Of a stretch of DNA of 64,000 bases, positions 1 to 12,311 are shown one piece after another. Positions within the stretch are counted from its first letter, which is position 1; the number at the start of each line of letters is the position of its first letter. Under the pieces are notes generated by a model. That model worked only from the letters and a program-made list of their open reading frames with translations. It ran no database searches and was not told where the DNA came from. The position numbers and the translations under genes were made by a program. Source of the stretch: Epiperipatus broadwayi (Eukaryota; Onychophora; Udeonychophora; Euonychophora; Peripatidae); the NCBI GenBank assembly GCA_028023455.1, contig JAQFVV010000022.1, positions 7,027,100 through 7,091,099 of the forward strand. The letters are read 5' to 3'.

Positions 1-50
1 TATGTGTAACTCCGTAGAAAGCACACTCCTTCCTGATGTATCTCGGTACA
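1..50 (-). repeat. 5' terminal 50 bp of the 3' LTR
   Basis: This segment matches 6000-6049 base for base. On the minus strand it starts TGTACCGAGATACATC at position 50. The rest of this LTR lies before the window start, so LTR length cannot be read from the comparison. Confidence 0.85.
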
Positions 51-71
51 TTTCTCCGTCCTCCCTTTTTG
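51..71 (-). other. Polypurine tract
   Basis: On the minus strand this reads as an almost pure A/G run, with one C, directly abutting the TG of the 3' LTR. This is the expected position of the plus-strand primer in an LTR retrotransposon. It independently fixes the LTR boundary at 50/51. Confidence 0.75.
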
Positions 72-194
72 AAACTAAAATATCAATCTGAAGGTTTTAG
101 TTTCAACATTTAACTTTATTCTTACTATACATTCCCCTTGATTTATTTTGATGGAAGTTCGTCCTCTCTTATTCTCGTGTGTCCGTGTTACTCG

Positions 195-1010
195 TTAAGC
201 TTTCTTCTTTAGTAATTGTAAGGATCGCGCATTGAACGTTCCCCTACAGTCTGACCCTTGGGCGACTTTGAAGGCGTTATTTCCGTACTCCTTTATGATT
301 TTGTATGGCCCGTCGTATATGGGTTGAAATTTCTTATATATTCCCTTTTCCAGATGGCTTACGGGGTTTACCCTTACCATGATCTCATCTCCCAGCTTGA
401 ACATAGCCTTGCTCTTCCCTTGTCTCCTTTGTCTTATATTTCCCATCTTTCTGAGTTTACAGCGTGCTTCGTCCGCATCTTTCTTCTTATCAATAGGTGG
501 TGTTCTAATCGGTAAAGGGGTTTTGAATGGGTAAGGGGTATTTCTCCCATGATGAAGCCTGATGGGTTCGAACCCAGTGGATTCGTTTTTGGACCAATTT
601 ATCATGTTCGCCACTCTCGAGGCCTCTTTTACCCATCCACGATGATTGTTCTGGAGATACACATGAAATAAGCGCCCTAATTCCCTCATGACTTGTTCGC
701 AGGGATTAGACTGCGGATTACGAATTGAAGTGAGAATATGTCTGATCTGGTGGCGCTTCGTCCACCTTTTCCATTCCTCCGACATAAAGGGAGTTCCATG
801 GTCTGATATTATCTGCTTTGGGATTCCCACATCTCGAAAATGTTGACGCTCAAGTACCTGTATAGTTTGTTTGGCATTAGCTTGCATCACCGGATATATC
901 GCTACGAATTTGGAAAAAACGTCATACGTTACAACAAGATACTTCTTTCTATTAAACTGGGGTAGGGGTCCGTAGAAATCTATTGCCAAGAGGCTGTTAG
1001 GCTGGTATGC
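195..1010 (-). pseudogene. Gypsy pol: integrase catalytic core and C-terminal domain
   Basis: The reading frame continues directly from the RT/RNase H part but is separated from it by an in-frame TAA at 1011-1013. Numbering from the TTG at 987-989, the integrase core has Asp4 (AIDFYGP), Asp63 (SDHGTPF) and Glu98 (NPQSNPCEQ), the DDE triad with 34 residues between the last two. A GPY-type module (YDGPYKII) follows near residue 228 in a basic C-terminus, as in Ty3/Gypsy integrases. The domain is almost complete and its catalytic residues are intact. It inserts retrotransposon cDNA into the host genome. Because of upstream stops it could not be made as part of a full polyprotein. Confidence 0.9.
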
Positions 1011-2494
1011 TTATATAGGTCTCAATGGGCCCACACTTGATGAGTTTTGGGGCTTTGTTTTCGCACATACAGTACATCCCTCAATGATGTCTAAAACACT
1101 CTTATACATTCTTGGCCAATAAAACCAATTGCCTATCAACCCTTCCGTCTTGCTTGCCCCATAGTGTCCATAATTTTCATGTATGAACATGATTATTTGT
1201 TTCCGCATATTCACTGGAAGAACGACTCGTGTATGCTCCTCATCTCTCATTTTACGCTGTAAAAGTCCATTTTTCAAACAATATTTTTTTTCTTTCCAGA
1301 CCGTATTGTTTACAGGTCTTCCTGTAGGCTGATGGCACAAGCGGTCTATTATTTGTTTACATTCGGTATCTTCTTCTTGCACTTTCACTAATCTTTTCAA
1401 ACTGCACTCTATATCCTCGCCTTTATCTACTTCCGCCGCTGCTATGTACGCATCGTTACAAGTTAAATGTTGCTGCGGTGGTTCTATCGGATAGCGACTT
1501 AAAGCATCTGCCGCCATATTGTCTCTGCCTGGGCAATACTGCACATGATAGTTAAATTCTTGTAAGATTAAACTCCATCGGATCAGCCTACTATTCATGA
1601 GGAAGCTATGATTAAGGAACTCAAGGCTCCTATGGTCTGTAATCACTATCACCTGTGACCCGATTAAATACTGTCTAAACTTCTTAAAGGCCCAGACAAT
1701 TGCTAAAGCCTCCCTCTCAGTTACTGTATAATTTTTTTCAGGCTTACTTAATAAGTGACTTATAAAGAATAACACCCCATATTTCCCGTCGTCCTGCACC
1801 TGAGATAATGTGGCTCCCAGGCCCATTCCACTACTATCAGTTTGCACTACAAATGGTTTGTCAAAATCTGGGTATGACAGCATGACCTCTTTTAGAAACC
1901 CCCTTTTTACCTTTTCAAAGCTACGCTCTTGTAGCTCCTCCCACATCCACCTTTTGTCCTTCCTTAATAACTGTAAGAGAGGTTCCATGTCTGAGGAAAA
2001 GTTTTTATAAAATCGGTTGAAAAAATTACACAGTCCGAGGAAAGCTTTGATGCCCTTCTTCTTCCTTGGTTTTGAAAACTGTTGTATCGCCTCGATTTTT
2101 TCTGGATTTGGAGATATTCCCTGCTCACTGATAATGTGTCCCAAGAATTTCACCTCCGGAGTCATTAGGTGGCTTTTCCCCAAATTTATTTTAATTCCTT
2201 TTTCTATGCACTCCCCGAACAGTAGCTTCAAATGTTCGAAGTGCTCTTCCACACTATTCGAGGCCACAATGATGTCGTCCACATACATCGTGATTAAATT
2301 CTTAATTTTTTCTGACAACACTTGATCAAGGCATTGTATTAGTCCCACCCTGCTGTTTTTTAAGCCGAAGGGAACCCGATTAAAGTTATATGCCCGTCCA
2401 TTATATCGGAAAGCGGTATATTTCCGGTCTTCAGGGTGAAGCTTGATCTGCCAGTAGCTGGCCGTTAGATCAAACGTCGAAAATATTTTTTTTT
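1011..2494 (-). pseudogene. Gypsy pol: RT palm, RNase H and integrase zinc finger
   Basis: This frame runs from a frameshift in a 9-T run (2486-2494) to a TAA at 1011-1013. The RT motif A aspartate codon is at 2469-2471 (TFDLTASYW). Numbering from 2348, RT motif C is YVDD at 22-25. RNase H shows Asp171 (QTDSSG), Glu213 (TEREAL), Asp238 (TDHRSL) and Asp281 (ADALSRYP). The integrase HHCC finger has His390, His395, Cys425 and Cys428. These domains make cDNA, remove the RNA template and begin the integrase. All visible catalytic residues are present, so decay is by frame lesions rather than active-site loss. Confidence 0.92.
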
Positions 2495-2880
2495 ATGGAA
2501 CTTCATTAATAATTCGCTTATAGGTGGTGGGGCATTAGTGTCTAGCACTGTTATTTTATTCAACTGTCGTGCATCTAAACACAATCGAATAGACCCGTCA
2601 TTTTTCTTTACAGTCACCAACAGATTATTGTATGGTGATGAGCATTTAGAAATAATTCCCCATTTTAGCATATTCTGTAGCTGTTCTTCTATGGCATTTC
2701 TATATTGATGTGGTATTGGGTATGTTTGTGCTTGATACGGCTGGTCTTTCATAAGTTTTATTCGGTGTTTGTATCCTTCGATAACTCCCGGAACTTCTGA
2801 AAACACCTCCTCGTACGTGTTCAACAAACTCTTCAGTCGTTCTCCGTTCTCGCTTTCCTGTTCCTCTTCCCTTATTATTA
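2465..2880 (-). pseudogene. Gypsy pol: RT N-terminal fingers
   Basis: The product contains the linker before RT and the finger region: PYQAQTYPIPHQY, then GIISKCSSPYNN, then GSIRLCLDARQLNKIT. These are the conserved first blocks of Ty3/Gypsy RT. The frame ends at a stop at 2465-2467, shortly after the 9-T run at 2486-2494. The next RT blocks continue in another frame, so a one-base indel in the run is the simplest explanation. Upstream, three adjacent in-frame TAA codons in an A/T-rich stretch near 2873-2890 separate it from the protease frame. Confidence 0.85.
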
Positions 2881-2985
2881 TTTTTTTTCTATTTGTATCC
2901 CTGCACTGTCTGCATCGTGCTCCGTTCTACTATTGTCTGCCTCGCAGACGTCAAACGGTATTTCTGCATGATTAATTCTTGCCTG

Positions 2986-3243
2986 TCACTTTTCATAATC
3001 CAGCATGCATCCTGCTTTGCACATAAAGTCTGAGCCCAGGATAGCATCATGTATCAATCCCTCCAAGATCAGCATGACGTGGTTGTATTCCTTCCCTGCG
3101 ATCTTAATACTCACCCACACTTGCTCCGATGCCAACTTGGCTCTTTTCCCATTCGCCAGCCTTACATACACATCCTTTAACAGCAAGGTTTTAATTTTCA
3201 AGTTACTCCGGTCCATTTCATTGAACGTTTTCTGCGAAATCAC
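2986..3243 (-). pseudogene. Gypsy aspartic protease, C-terminal part
   Basis: This frame continues gag and protease after an in-frame TAG at 3244-3246, with no frame change. The segment has the second half of a retropepsin-like fold, ending in ILGSDFMCKAGCMLDYEK. The ILG-D motif is the conserved C-terminal block of such proteases. The active-site DSG lies just before the stop, in the upstream piece. A TGA at 2986-2988 closes the frame; the codons after it are still open for a while, which suggests that this too is a premature stop. The enzyme would cleave the Gag-Pol polyprotein. Confidence 0.75.
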
Positions 3244-3953
3244 CTACACTTGGCTGCCCGAGTCCAGTAGTGCATTAATCGCCTTCCCTTCGATTCCTAT
3301 TTCTATTTTAGGACATGATTGGTATGCCATTCCCAGCTCGCCCCTCTCTTCATTTTGTACTAGGTTTGCTACTTGTCTGCTATTATCTTCTGCCTTTCCC
3401 TCTTTCCTCCGATTTTCTTCGTACTGTTTATCGTTATCTATCGTCCTGAGTATCTCTGCCGCTCGCTCTATGGTATCATTCCCTATTATTGTTTCTTGGA
3501 CGTTTTCTGGGAAGCCCCGCCTTACTATCCGCAGTATTTGTTGCTCAGATATTTTGTATGCTGTGATTTTCCTTAATCTCGCCACTCGTCTGCGGAAATA
3601 TGTACTTAGTGATTCTTCTGTTTGCCATTTTTCTTGGGTTATCTGATGTTTAACAACTTCCTGAAGCCCCTCCCCCCAATAACTCTTCAGCAATGCTTGT
3701 TTATATTCCTTGAAGTTCATTGGCTTTATTCCCAGCGACTCCCACCAATTTTTGGCCTCATCTTGTATGTAGCTAACAGCTATATTAACTTTAACCGACT
3801 CGCTGAACTCATTACATGAAAAAAAATGTTCTAGACTCTCCAAGTATCTATTCGGTCAAAAAAATGTTCTAGACTCTCCAAGTATCTATTCGGTCTTTCC
3901 CCTTCATTTCCCGAGAAGGTCTTTATTTTGATAACCCGACTTGCTATTTCCAT
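3244..3953 (-). pseudogene. Gypsy gag and start of protease, broken by a 38-bp duplication
   Basis: The likely start ATG is at 3951-3953. The frame opens with MEIASRVIKIKTFSGNEG, then is shifted by a 38-bp tandem duplication (3820-3895) and meets TAG at 3831-3833. In the shifted frame a capsid-like domain follows (YIQDEAKNWWESL, then a helical YFRRRVARLRK segment), then the protease active site LLDSGSQV, and a TAG at 3244-3246. Gag forms the retrotransposon particle. I see no CCHC zinc knuckle between capsid and protease, which is less usual for Ty3/Gypsy. Gag and protease share one frame, so no programmed frameshift is needed here. Confidence 0.85.
3820..3895. repeat. 38-bp perfect tandem duplication inside gag
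   Basis: The unit at 3820-3857 is repeated exactly at 3858-3895. Because 38 is not a multiple of three, it breaks the gag frame. The identity of the two units implies that the duplication is recent or an assembly artefact. Confidence 0.95.
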
Positions 3954-6049
3954 TTTACACCTATTTTATCTTTTTAATAATAATAATAAACTTACGTACG
4001 TACAACCAAAACCTAACCTTCCCATTTCCCCTTTTTTTTTTCATACTAAAATTCCCCGGAGTGTCCTATGCCTCCACGTCTTATATAATTGCAAAATCAC
4101 CTTTACAGTTGCGCTGCTTATACCGTTTTCTAATCCTACTATCACGCTACCTCCCACTTCTTTTTACTAGCTATCACTTCTGTCACTCATACACGACTCT
4201 GGCCACACCGCTTAAGACGTCCAGTCATGACTCACATCGGTTCTGCCATTCAAAACGTTTAGTTTCGTTCCACGTTGACGCGCCATTTATACCTTGCCCT
4301 TTACACGTCGTCTCGTAAATTTTATAAAAACATTATTTATATAAAATCAATAAAATGTTTAATGTTTATAATGACGACTCGATCAGAACTTTGTACCTCC
4401 CTCTTACACAAAATTCTATCACGGGGCTGTCGGTACCTCGGGTAGAGTAATCAATATCATTTGCAAACATTTGCCAATAACATTAACACTCGTTTACTAG
4501 ATTACATATTAGCCAATCAAACTTTTTATTTATTTAAAGGAAAAAATCCAATGGGCGCCAGCCGACCTTTGTCGACAAGTCTGCTTGACCAATACGATCT
4601 AGTACCTGCTCCCGCTAACTCAGCTACAACAATCAATTAAATATAATCCGCCTACCTAAAAAATCAATTTATGAATCTTTCTCTGCGCTAAATTTTTCGC
4701 TTTCTCTTTTTCTTTTATTTAATTATTTAATTTAAATCTAATTTAAGTAATCACTAACCCATGAAGTCTCCATTTACGCTATTACACTTCATTTGGTCTT
4801 ATAATATAATTAATTACACTTTCGTTCAAGTTCAGATAATATTTAATACAATCAAAATTTCATATTATAAATACATAAAAAAAATAATTATACACACAGA
4901 AACAATAAAATCTCTGGGTAATGGAGCTAAAGACAACTAATAATTATTGTTCGTACCATAAAGTTCAGAGTTTATTATTCCATTTATTATTACGGCTTTT
5001 AATTAGTGAATTAGAAATTGAAATAAACATTACCTAGCTTTCTCCCTTATGCATGGTTCCGAGTGTTGCTTCTGATAGTATTTCATTCGGTCAGTTAGCG
5101 CTAACTCTTTGCACTCCTTTTCCCGATGTCATTGGGATCCTGTGGGCTCCACGTGGACACTCCGTCTCCTTCTTGTTTTACGCGACCATGATCGACATTT
5201 GAACTGTTGGCTGTTGGTATTGTGGGAAGGATTCGGCCGGCTGTTCACACGATGGGTTTAACAGTGCAGCATTATGTTTAACTTGAGACGTATATTAATA
5301 TTCAATGCTCTCGATCTATAAAAATAATTTTAATAAAAATACAATAGAAAATTCACCCTTTTATATTTTACGGTCCTTATCTTGCGGATTCAATCTACAA
5401 TACGTAACTAATCCTCTGGTGTTTTAGTTACGGTCCGTGCTGACTTTCTGGTGTTTGCATTGGTCATTTTAATTTCTTTGTACTCTCTGCTAGAGTTATT
5501 TCAATTTCTTTATTCCAATTTCTTTGTTAGAGTTATTTCAATTCCTTTGTTAGAATTATTTCAATTTCTTTGTTAAAGTTATTTTCAATTTCTTTGTTAG
5601 AGTTATTTCAATTTCTTTGTTAAAGTTATTTTCACTAACTAGCCGTTTAATGGAAATTTCTTATGTTCGTCATTAGCTCCCATTGTTCACTACATTCCTT
5701 TGATTACATATATTTTTCCCTTTTTTTTTTTTTATTATAATTATAAGACAAAACGAATTCCACCTTGTTTTTTTTTTTTTTTTTCTTAAAGCAATCTTAA
5801 ATCAAATTTTAGTTCTTTAGGTTTTATTTAAATACGATTCAAAATTATATCTTATAAAACTGTCTAATTTATGCTTTTAACGATAAACCTGTCTATGAGA
5901 AAAAAAAATCCTTTTATTCTTATTTTACCCTACAAGACCTTTTATTTTTATTAAATATTTACACAAATCGTTTATCAATTTATTTATTTTTTTCAAAATT
6001 ATGTGTAACTCCGTAGAAAGCACACTCCTTCCTGATGTATCTCGGTACA
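3954..6049 (-). mobile_element. Gypsy 5' LTR plus untranslated leader
   Basis: This stretch lies between the minus-strand LTR start (6049) and gag. It has no coding capacity. The inner LTR end cannot be fixed because the partner LTR is outside the window. One weak primer-binding-site candidate, TGGCGCCCA on the minus strand near 4550-4558, resembles the complement of a lysine tRNA 3' end over nine bases, but no CA precedes it, so I do not rely on it. Confidence 0.6.
5490..5635. repeat. 23-24 bp minisatellite within the 5' LTR/leader
   Basis: About five and a half imperfect copies of a unit close to TTAGAGTTATTTCAATTTCT plus TTG lie head to tail. Units differ by single substitutions (GAG/AAG) or one extra T. 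Confidence 0.85.
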
Positions 6050-6666
6050 ATATATATATATATAATTCTTTAAAATGCCATCATTGTGAAATATATATAT
6101 ATTTGGGAAGATGATGATCAGAAAATATGACTATGATTTATCTTAAGACATGCATTTGATGTGTAATTTAGTCTGAAAATTATCATGGGCCATAATTGAA
6201 TAGTTTTATAAGCATCATATCTTGTACATGGTTCATCACTGAACAATAAAAGAGTGAATAGTCATTCTCTATAATAATGTAGATATATTTCTATGGGCTA
6301 AATTCCATTACATTTGGGGTTCTGTCTGAAATTTCAATCCATCACAAACTGGGATTGAACCCAATTATTTTAATCCAATATGGAGATATTGATATTATAT
6401 GAAGAAATTTATTGTAAAGCTAATAAACCATAACTATCTAATCCATCAGAAAAATAGCTAGTCAAACATAAGGAAACAAATAAATAAATAATACTTGATC
6501 TGATGAGAAATGTGAAGATTGAAAAGAGACTAAATATTTAAAAAGTAAATAAATAAATCAGGAGTGATAAATAGATAGCAACGAGTAATAAAAATGAAAA
6601 TGGATAGACTGTGGTAGTGGTAGGAATATAATAAATAGAAAATAATGATTAGGCTATATATATACA

Positions 6667-7650
6667 CACCTGGGTCTCATTTTATGCGGATTATTTTAAT
6701 GCAATTTTGAAGGTATGCGATTCATGTTTCTTCTTATCTTTTATATTTCACTATATTTATTAGATATCAAGAAATTTAAATTATTAATAACTTATTTTGA
6801 CTTGAAATACTTTTTTTTAAAAAAATATAACATTATATTAGCAGCTAACATGAATATGGCTGAATCTGTATTTAGAATCTTAGCTTCTATATAAATAGCC
6901 TACTTATACTAATGAGTAAATAATAATAATAGATTTACACTTACATATAAAAATATCACAATAAATATTCAAAAATTTTAAACTTTTAAAATGTATTTTG
7001 TCAAGTATAACAGAAATAAATAATCATAGATTTTTAAAATAAATAACAAAGCTTTTATTGATTTTATAAACTGAAAATAATCTTACTAATGATAATGTAT
7101 TATCTTTTTGTTTTGATTGCGATCTCATTTTTTTAATATAGAAACAGAAAACCATTAACACAGCACAAGACTGAAAGTGGCGCTAGTTGTATATCACATC
7201 ACGAATAAAAATAAAATGGCTAACAGGTTTCTCTGGGTATAATTGCTGAGAAATTCTTGACTTTGTTTAAGGAGAAGCCACAATACATCACAGCACATAG
7301 AATCTGATTTCTTACCAGTTTACAAATGAATGCTAGCAGTAATGATTAAAATATGTATAAAAAATGTAAAATGAAATACTGTAGTTAATTTTAAAAAAAA
7401 GTAAAAAAAGGTTGTCTTGTATTAATTTTTTTCAAATATTTGAAATTTTTTATTAGTCATATTTTATTTGTTTATTCTTTTAATGCGAATTTTAAAGTAA
7501 ATTCTCCTTGTTGCTTTGCTTTTATGCGAATTCTGAAAATTACAGCACTTATCCCCCATTTTTTAAGGTAAGTTACGTTTATTTTTGTGCAATTTCTTTT
7601 GTGCGTGTTTTCTGAGGAACCTATCTACCACATAAAATGAGACCTGGGTG
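6667..7650. mobile_element. Non-autonomous DNA-transposon-like element with terminal inverted repeats
   Basis: The left end reads CACCTGGGTCTCATTTTATG (6667-6686) and the right end is its inverse with two mismatches (7631-7650). Both ends lie in TA-rich microsatellite DNA, so a TA target duplication is possible but not provable. ATGCG-type subterminal motifs recur near both ends (near 6683, 6716, 7483 and 7523). There is no ORF. A pogo/Tigger-like or other TA-targeting family is a guess. Confidence 0.6.
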
Positions 7651-10060
7651 TATGTATATATATATATATCGTAACTGAACTGGGGTGTCCATCTCTCTGG
7701 TTGTTGATTTGCTTACTGATGAGCATATTGTAGGAAGAAAAGAGTGATTGGCATTACTCAATGCTGATATCACCCCCCCTATAACAATATTTCCTGTTCA
7801 TAAGGAGCTGTACCATTAAAGAGACTGACAACCACTAGAAATTTATCTGTTTGGTTTCCCAAACCCCACTAGAGTACCAACTTACTACAACCTTACTTAC
7901 CCAGATCATATTATGCCAGATGTAGCTCAGGAAACATGAGATTCCAGTGGACAACTACTCTGATAGATGGATGATGTGAAATGAAACTGAAAAGATAATT
8001 AATTTTATGTAACAACAATTTATTTAAATAACAATACTTTGGATAATGACTCCTTCAGAAAAGTTCATTGACAGTTCAGCTTCTATGAATCAATTAGTCC
8101 ATTCCATCGGTAACTTCTCTGATGCTTAATTCCATCGCTGATACTCATACAGTGTCCATCATTTATACAACAGGTGTATACGTATGCCTATACATCTCCA
8201 TAGTAAATCTAAATTCATATTTCATGCAGTGCTTGGTCATTGTTACTGTTTGCCAGCAGTCATATAGCAGAGACTTACATATCTCTGTGTACATCATGGA
8301 TACATCCCTTAACATTCCACAAATTTAAATTCTCATTCTGTAAATTTACATTCTCTTCATATGTACACACATATATAATTCATAGATATATTCATTAATT
8401 CCCTATTGTAGTACACTCCTAGGCAAGCTTGATTTATATTTGAATTAATCCTTTCTGTTCAATCATTTAGTAGTGAATAATCATATTCAAATATATTCAC
8501 GTGTTCGACTCGTTAAGCAAACTCACATATATAAAATATTAATCCTTTCTCGGTTAAATATTAAACATTTACAGTGTATACATATATTGGGTATGTATAT
8601 TTTAAATTAATCCTCACATTATAATTTCTATATTTCATTTAGCAAATTACAATTTAGCATTTTGACACTATAACTTTATACTCTTTATTACAGAAAAATC
8701 AGTGAATGAAATTATATTCATTATTACATTTCACCATTTCTATCAGCATATTTCAGTTTTACCTTCTTCACTCTAATAACACTAGTAGCAATTATATTAT
8801 TCTATCAATAATAAATTATCTTGGTTCATAATTGTTTTCATACAACATTGGGTTTTACTATTATGACATTTGTATCTAAATTTGATACAGATATTTTATC
8901 CAATTAATTATTTTAAATAGCTCTATAACTACATTTCACTTTATCTTTTCAGAAATGCTTTTCTTATCGCATTTTCATGATTACTTTTAAATATTTCAAA
9001 TGTCAAAACAATTCTTCCATATAATGACAAATATTCATCATTATTATTTTAAATGAATATAGGTAATATTCTTATATCATAGCACAATTACATCAATCTT
9101 AATTAAACACGTTTCAATAACTATCTAGAGTATTCTTATCTTTTCAAATCTCCATAATGATTTTTATGTTGATGTTTAACTGCTGGTACAATCTTCACAT
9201 TAAAAGGGGGGTTTGTCTTTAGGGTTGAATGGGTTACATATGGTCACTTAAGCATATTTCTTCATCCTCATGATTCCTTTCATAGTGTGGGAAGGAGAGT
9301 GAGCTATTCCTTACTAGCCAGACATTTTAGCATTTACCACATTAATAAGTTGTTTCTTCATATTGCAGCTTTATGGTAATCTTGGGTTTCTCTTTACTGC
9401 AGCACTTATTTAATTAATGGCCACGGTGGCTTTAAACTTCTGATTATTTAAATTTTTCTTCATAGAATGACTGAAGACTGAACTGCGATTTACTGTGAAG
9501 CAACTATGGCAAACAACGAACAACCTGGAATTGATCAGTTCCTCTCTTTATATTTTCCTACTTCCCACAATGCTTTTCAATATCTTCTTTGATCTCACCC
9601 ACACCAACCAACATGTTTACCAAAAATGTGTTAGCTTCTTTTGCCTAAGGCAAGAAAGCAACACTACCATTTTTGGCAAACTAATTACATTATTTCTATG
9701 CTTTAATTTGGAAAACATTCAGCTCCAATAAAAAAAAAAAATTATATCAGTAACATTTTAATTTGAAGCTGCAATTTTTTAATGCTAAAGATTCATTAAA
9801 TAAATGTGTCATTTAATTTTTAACTGTAAATTTGAATATTGATTTTCTCTCTTTTTTTTTAAGAGAATTTGAATTCACACATTTAGTTTTTATAACGTGA
9901 GTGAAAAACCGATTTTAAATGACTGTCAATTATTTATCTATTTTTTTAAATTTCACTCACTAACTGCATCATCTTTTATTTTCAATTATAATACTAGTAA
10001 AATGGGGGGGGGGGGAAGGATATATGAAACATATCTGTTTCAATATATATATATATAATA
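7651..10060. other. Plain AT-rich DNA
   Basis: I see no coding region, tRNA-like sequence or repeat shared with the rest of the window. Short ORFs here are random open frames. A run of about ten G lies near 10005-10014. Confidence 0.6.
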
Positions 10061-11900
10061 GATTAAAGCTATAAGGTGGAAGGATAGGTAAACATTTTAA
10101 TTAAAATAGATAAAAGGAGAGGGAAAATAAATTAGAAAGATTACTGTAAAAATTGTCTATTAAAAAAATTTATTATATATATTTTTATTATAATAGCTAA
10201 TAGCATATGATTATAAGAGCCAGAAATGTGAAACTAAACCCATTAGTATAGAGATGGGGAAGCAAACAAATAGTTATATAATTAACATGATCATGAGCAT
10301 GTTAATAGAAAATATAGAAAGAATGCCTGAGTGAAGAGATAAAGTTGAATATCAAATTAAAGAAAGTAAATCAAATAAAGAACAAAGAAGGAGATATTAA
10401 AAAATCTTAAAAGCCAGCTGGATAATCAAGCATATAAAAATAAAGAGCAGATTGAACAATTGAGAGAAGAAATGATACATAGATTAGAAGATTATTTGAT
10501 AGGGATAAAGTGCAAAGTGCAAGAAATGTCCATGAAATTCAACTGAATAAAGAGAAACAAGTACAAAAATCAGACAACTCTAAGAAATAATGGAGGAAAC
10601 ACCCACTAGAGAAAAAAAAGGATTAACCTAAGCTAAAGAAGAGCTCAATTGCTTGCTTGAAAAATAGAGCAGATAAAAAGAGAGTGAGGATAGAATACAG
10701 AATGAAATAATAGACAGCATTGAAAAACTAGTATTTTACCTTAAAAAAAGAGGAACCCTTCTAAGGTAGATGTTACCACAGGGTGATTAATAAACAGTTA
10801 TGTACACATATGTAATTTCTATCCAAAGGTATAGTCAATTAATACTTAAAAATTAGAAAATTTTCAGGATGTGCAGAAGCTCCAATTGAGTATTACAGCA
10901 GCTTAGAGAGCTATTACAATCTGAATAAATTATTAGAAGAAGCCACATAGTAATAGCATGCACCATCACTAAAGTTTGTCTCAAATCTGGTGGGGCATTA
11001 TTTGAAAAGCCTCTAAAGTTTCAGGAGTTTAAACATTCTACATTAAATTGTTACTGTTGTGAAGAAATGCTGACCTAGAGAAGCGTTCACTCCCTTTTCC
11101 CAAAGGCTGATAGCCATGTTAAGAGAATTGACAAAAGAATTGCTGGTACAGTTTCCCAAGTCACATTAAACAGATGGTAATATCAGAAAACAATGTAGCA
11201 GGTAGCTGAATTACTGAACACATTTGATAGCAGCAAGCCTGTGAATAACAGCAATTAAAGATAATGGAAATTTAAACCCTAACTGAGAGAATCATTTAAA
11301 AGGGAACTTGAACCCAGACCCAGACCAACATGATTTGATATGGAAAAAGTATCCCAGCATGGATTTCAAGAAAAAGGAGGACTACTGGCAATTCAGACAG
11401 AACTAGAGTAATTAAATACATAGGAACAAATGTAAAAGTTTTGATTACCAAACTAAACCCATAATGAAATCAATGCCACCCAATACTTTTAGGATTGCTG
11501 AAAATGTGTAAAGAAAATCAATAGATCAGAATGAGGGAAATGAGAGATGACATAGTAATATGTCCCTCACCATGGGGCCCAGAAGTCAAGTAGGGGGCAT
11601 TATGCTTTAAAAATAAAAATATATACCTAGAATAACCAATTTAGTGTGTAATCGGGATGAAGTGGAGCCAAATTTTAAATATCAGAATTGTCCAAAAATT
11701 AAAATAACAATAGAGGATATACTTGTGGAGGTTTTGCTGAGTCACTAATCGAGTATCTGTAATCATAGAAGACATTTTCGATCATTCATTCAAATCCAAA
11801 TATAATATTTTACTACTTAAGGTAGTACAGGTTATCTAAGCAAATAATAAAAGGGCAAAGATAGTCTTAAAGAAAGTTTAAGCATAGTTATGGACAGAAA
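10060..11900 (+). other. Purine-rich tract, possibly a heavily decayed coding relic
   Basis: The + strand is strongly biased to A and G and reads as short Lys/Glu-rich stretches broken by many stops in every frame. This resembles an old gag-like or coiled-coil coding sequence, but I recognise no motif and cannot assign it. Simple compositional drift is an equal possibility. Confidence 0.25.
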
Positions 11901-12311
11901 AGAAAAGCATCAATCATATCCATATTAAATTTTAAATGGGCTTATCCATAAAGTCATTCTTAGATCTGACTTTATGCATAAGACAATCGCTAATATTACT
12001 ATTACATAAAAAAAAACATAGTGCTATATAAAATAATATCTCATCCTGGATTATAGTAAATGCCCGGACAATATTTAAAGATGAAGTAATCCTTTTCTTG
12101 CCAGAAAAACTATATCAATCTGCCAAAATATGCTATGTATAGGATGACTGCTAATTGAATGGTCAGAAGTATGAGTAAAAACTCAAAAACCACCATTTTT
12201 AATAAGCAAAGAGATTTAATGAAAAAAATATTGAAAAATTTATGAGTCAGTATTCTTTGACATTTCCAGGAGAATAAGGAAATATAAACATAAATTCCTT
12301 ATGCTTATACA

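Larger units (their letters stand above)
1..6049 (-). mobile_element. Ty3/Gypsy LTR retrotransposon, decayed, 3' LTR cut by window edge
   Basis: Read on the minus strand, the order is LTR start, leader, gag, aspartic protease, RT, RNase H, integrase, polypurine tract, LTR start. The same 50-bp sequence occurs at 1-50 and 6000-6049. Its inner or outer edge reads TGTACCGAG on the minus strand, so both copies begin with TG as LTRs do. The order protease-RT-RNase H-integrase defines Ty3/Gypsy. The coding frame has at least six lesions, so the copy is not autonomous. It sits against an (AT)n tract at 6050. The left flank lies outside the window, so no target-site duplication can be checked. Confidence 0.93.

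Noticed and set aside
4540-4560. Primer-binding site for tRNA-Lys next to the Gypsy 5' LTR
   Set aside because: Only nine bases fit and the preceding bases are not a CA LTR end; it cannot be settled without the second LTR.
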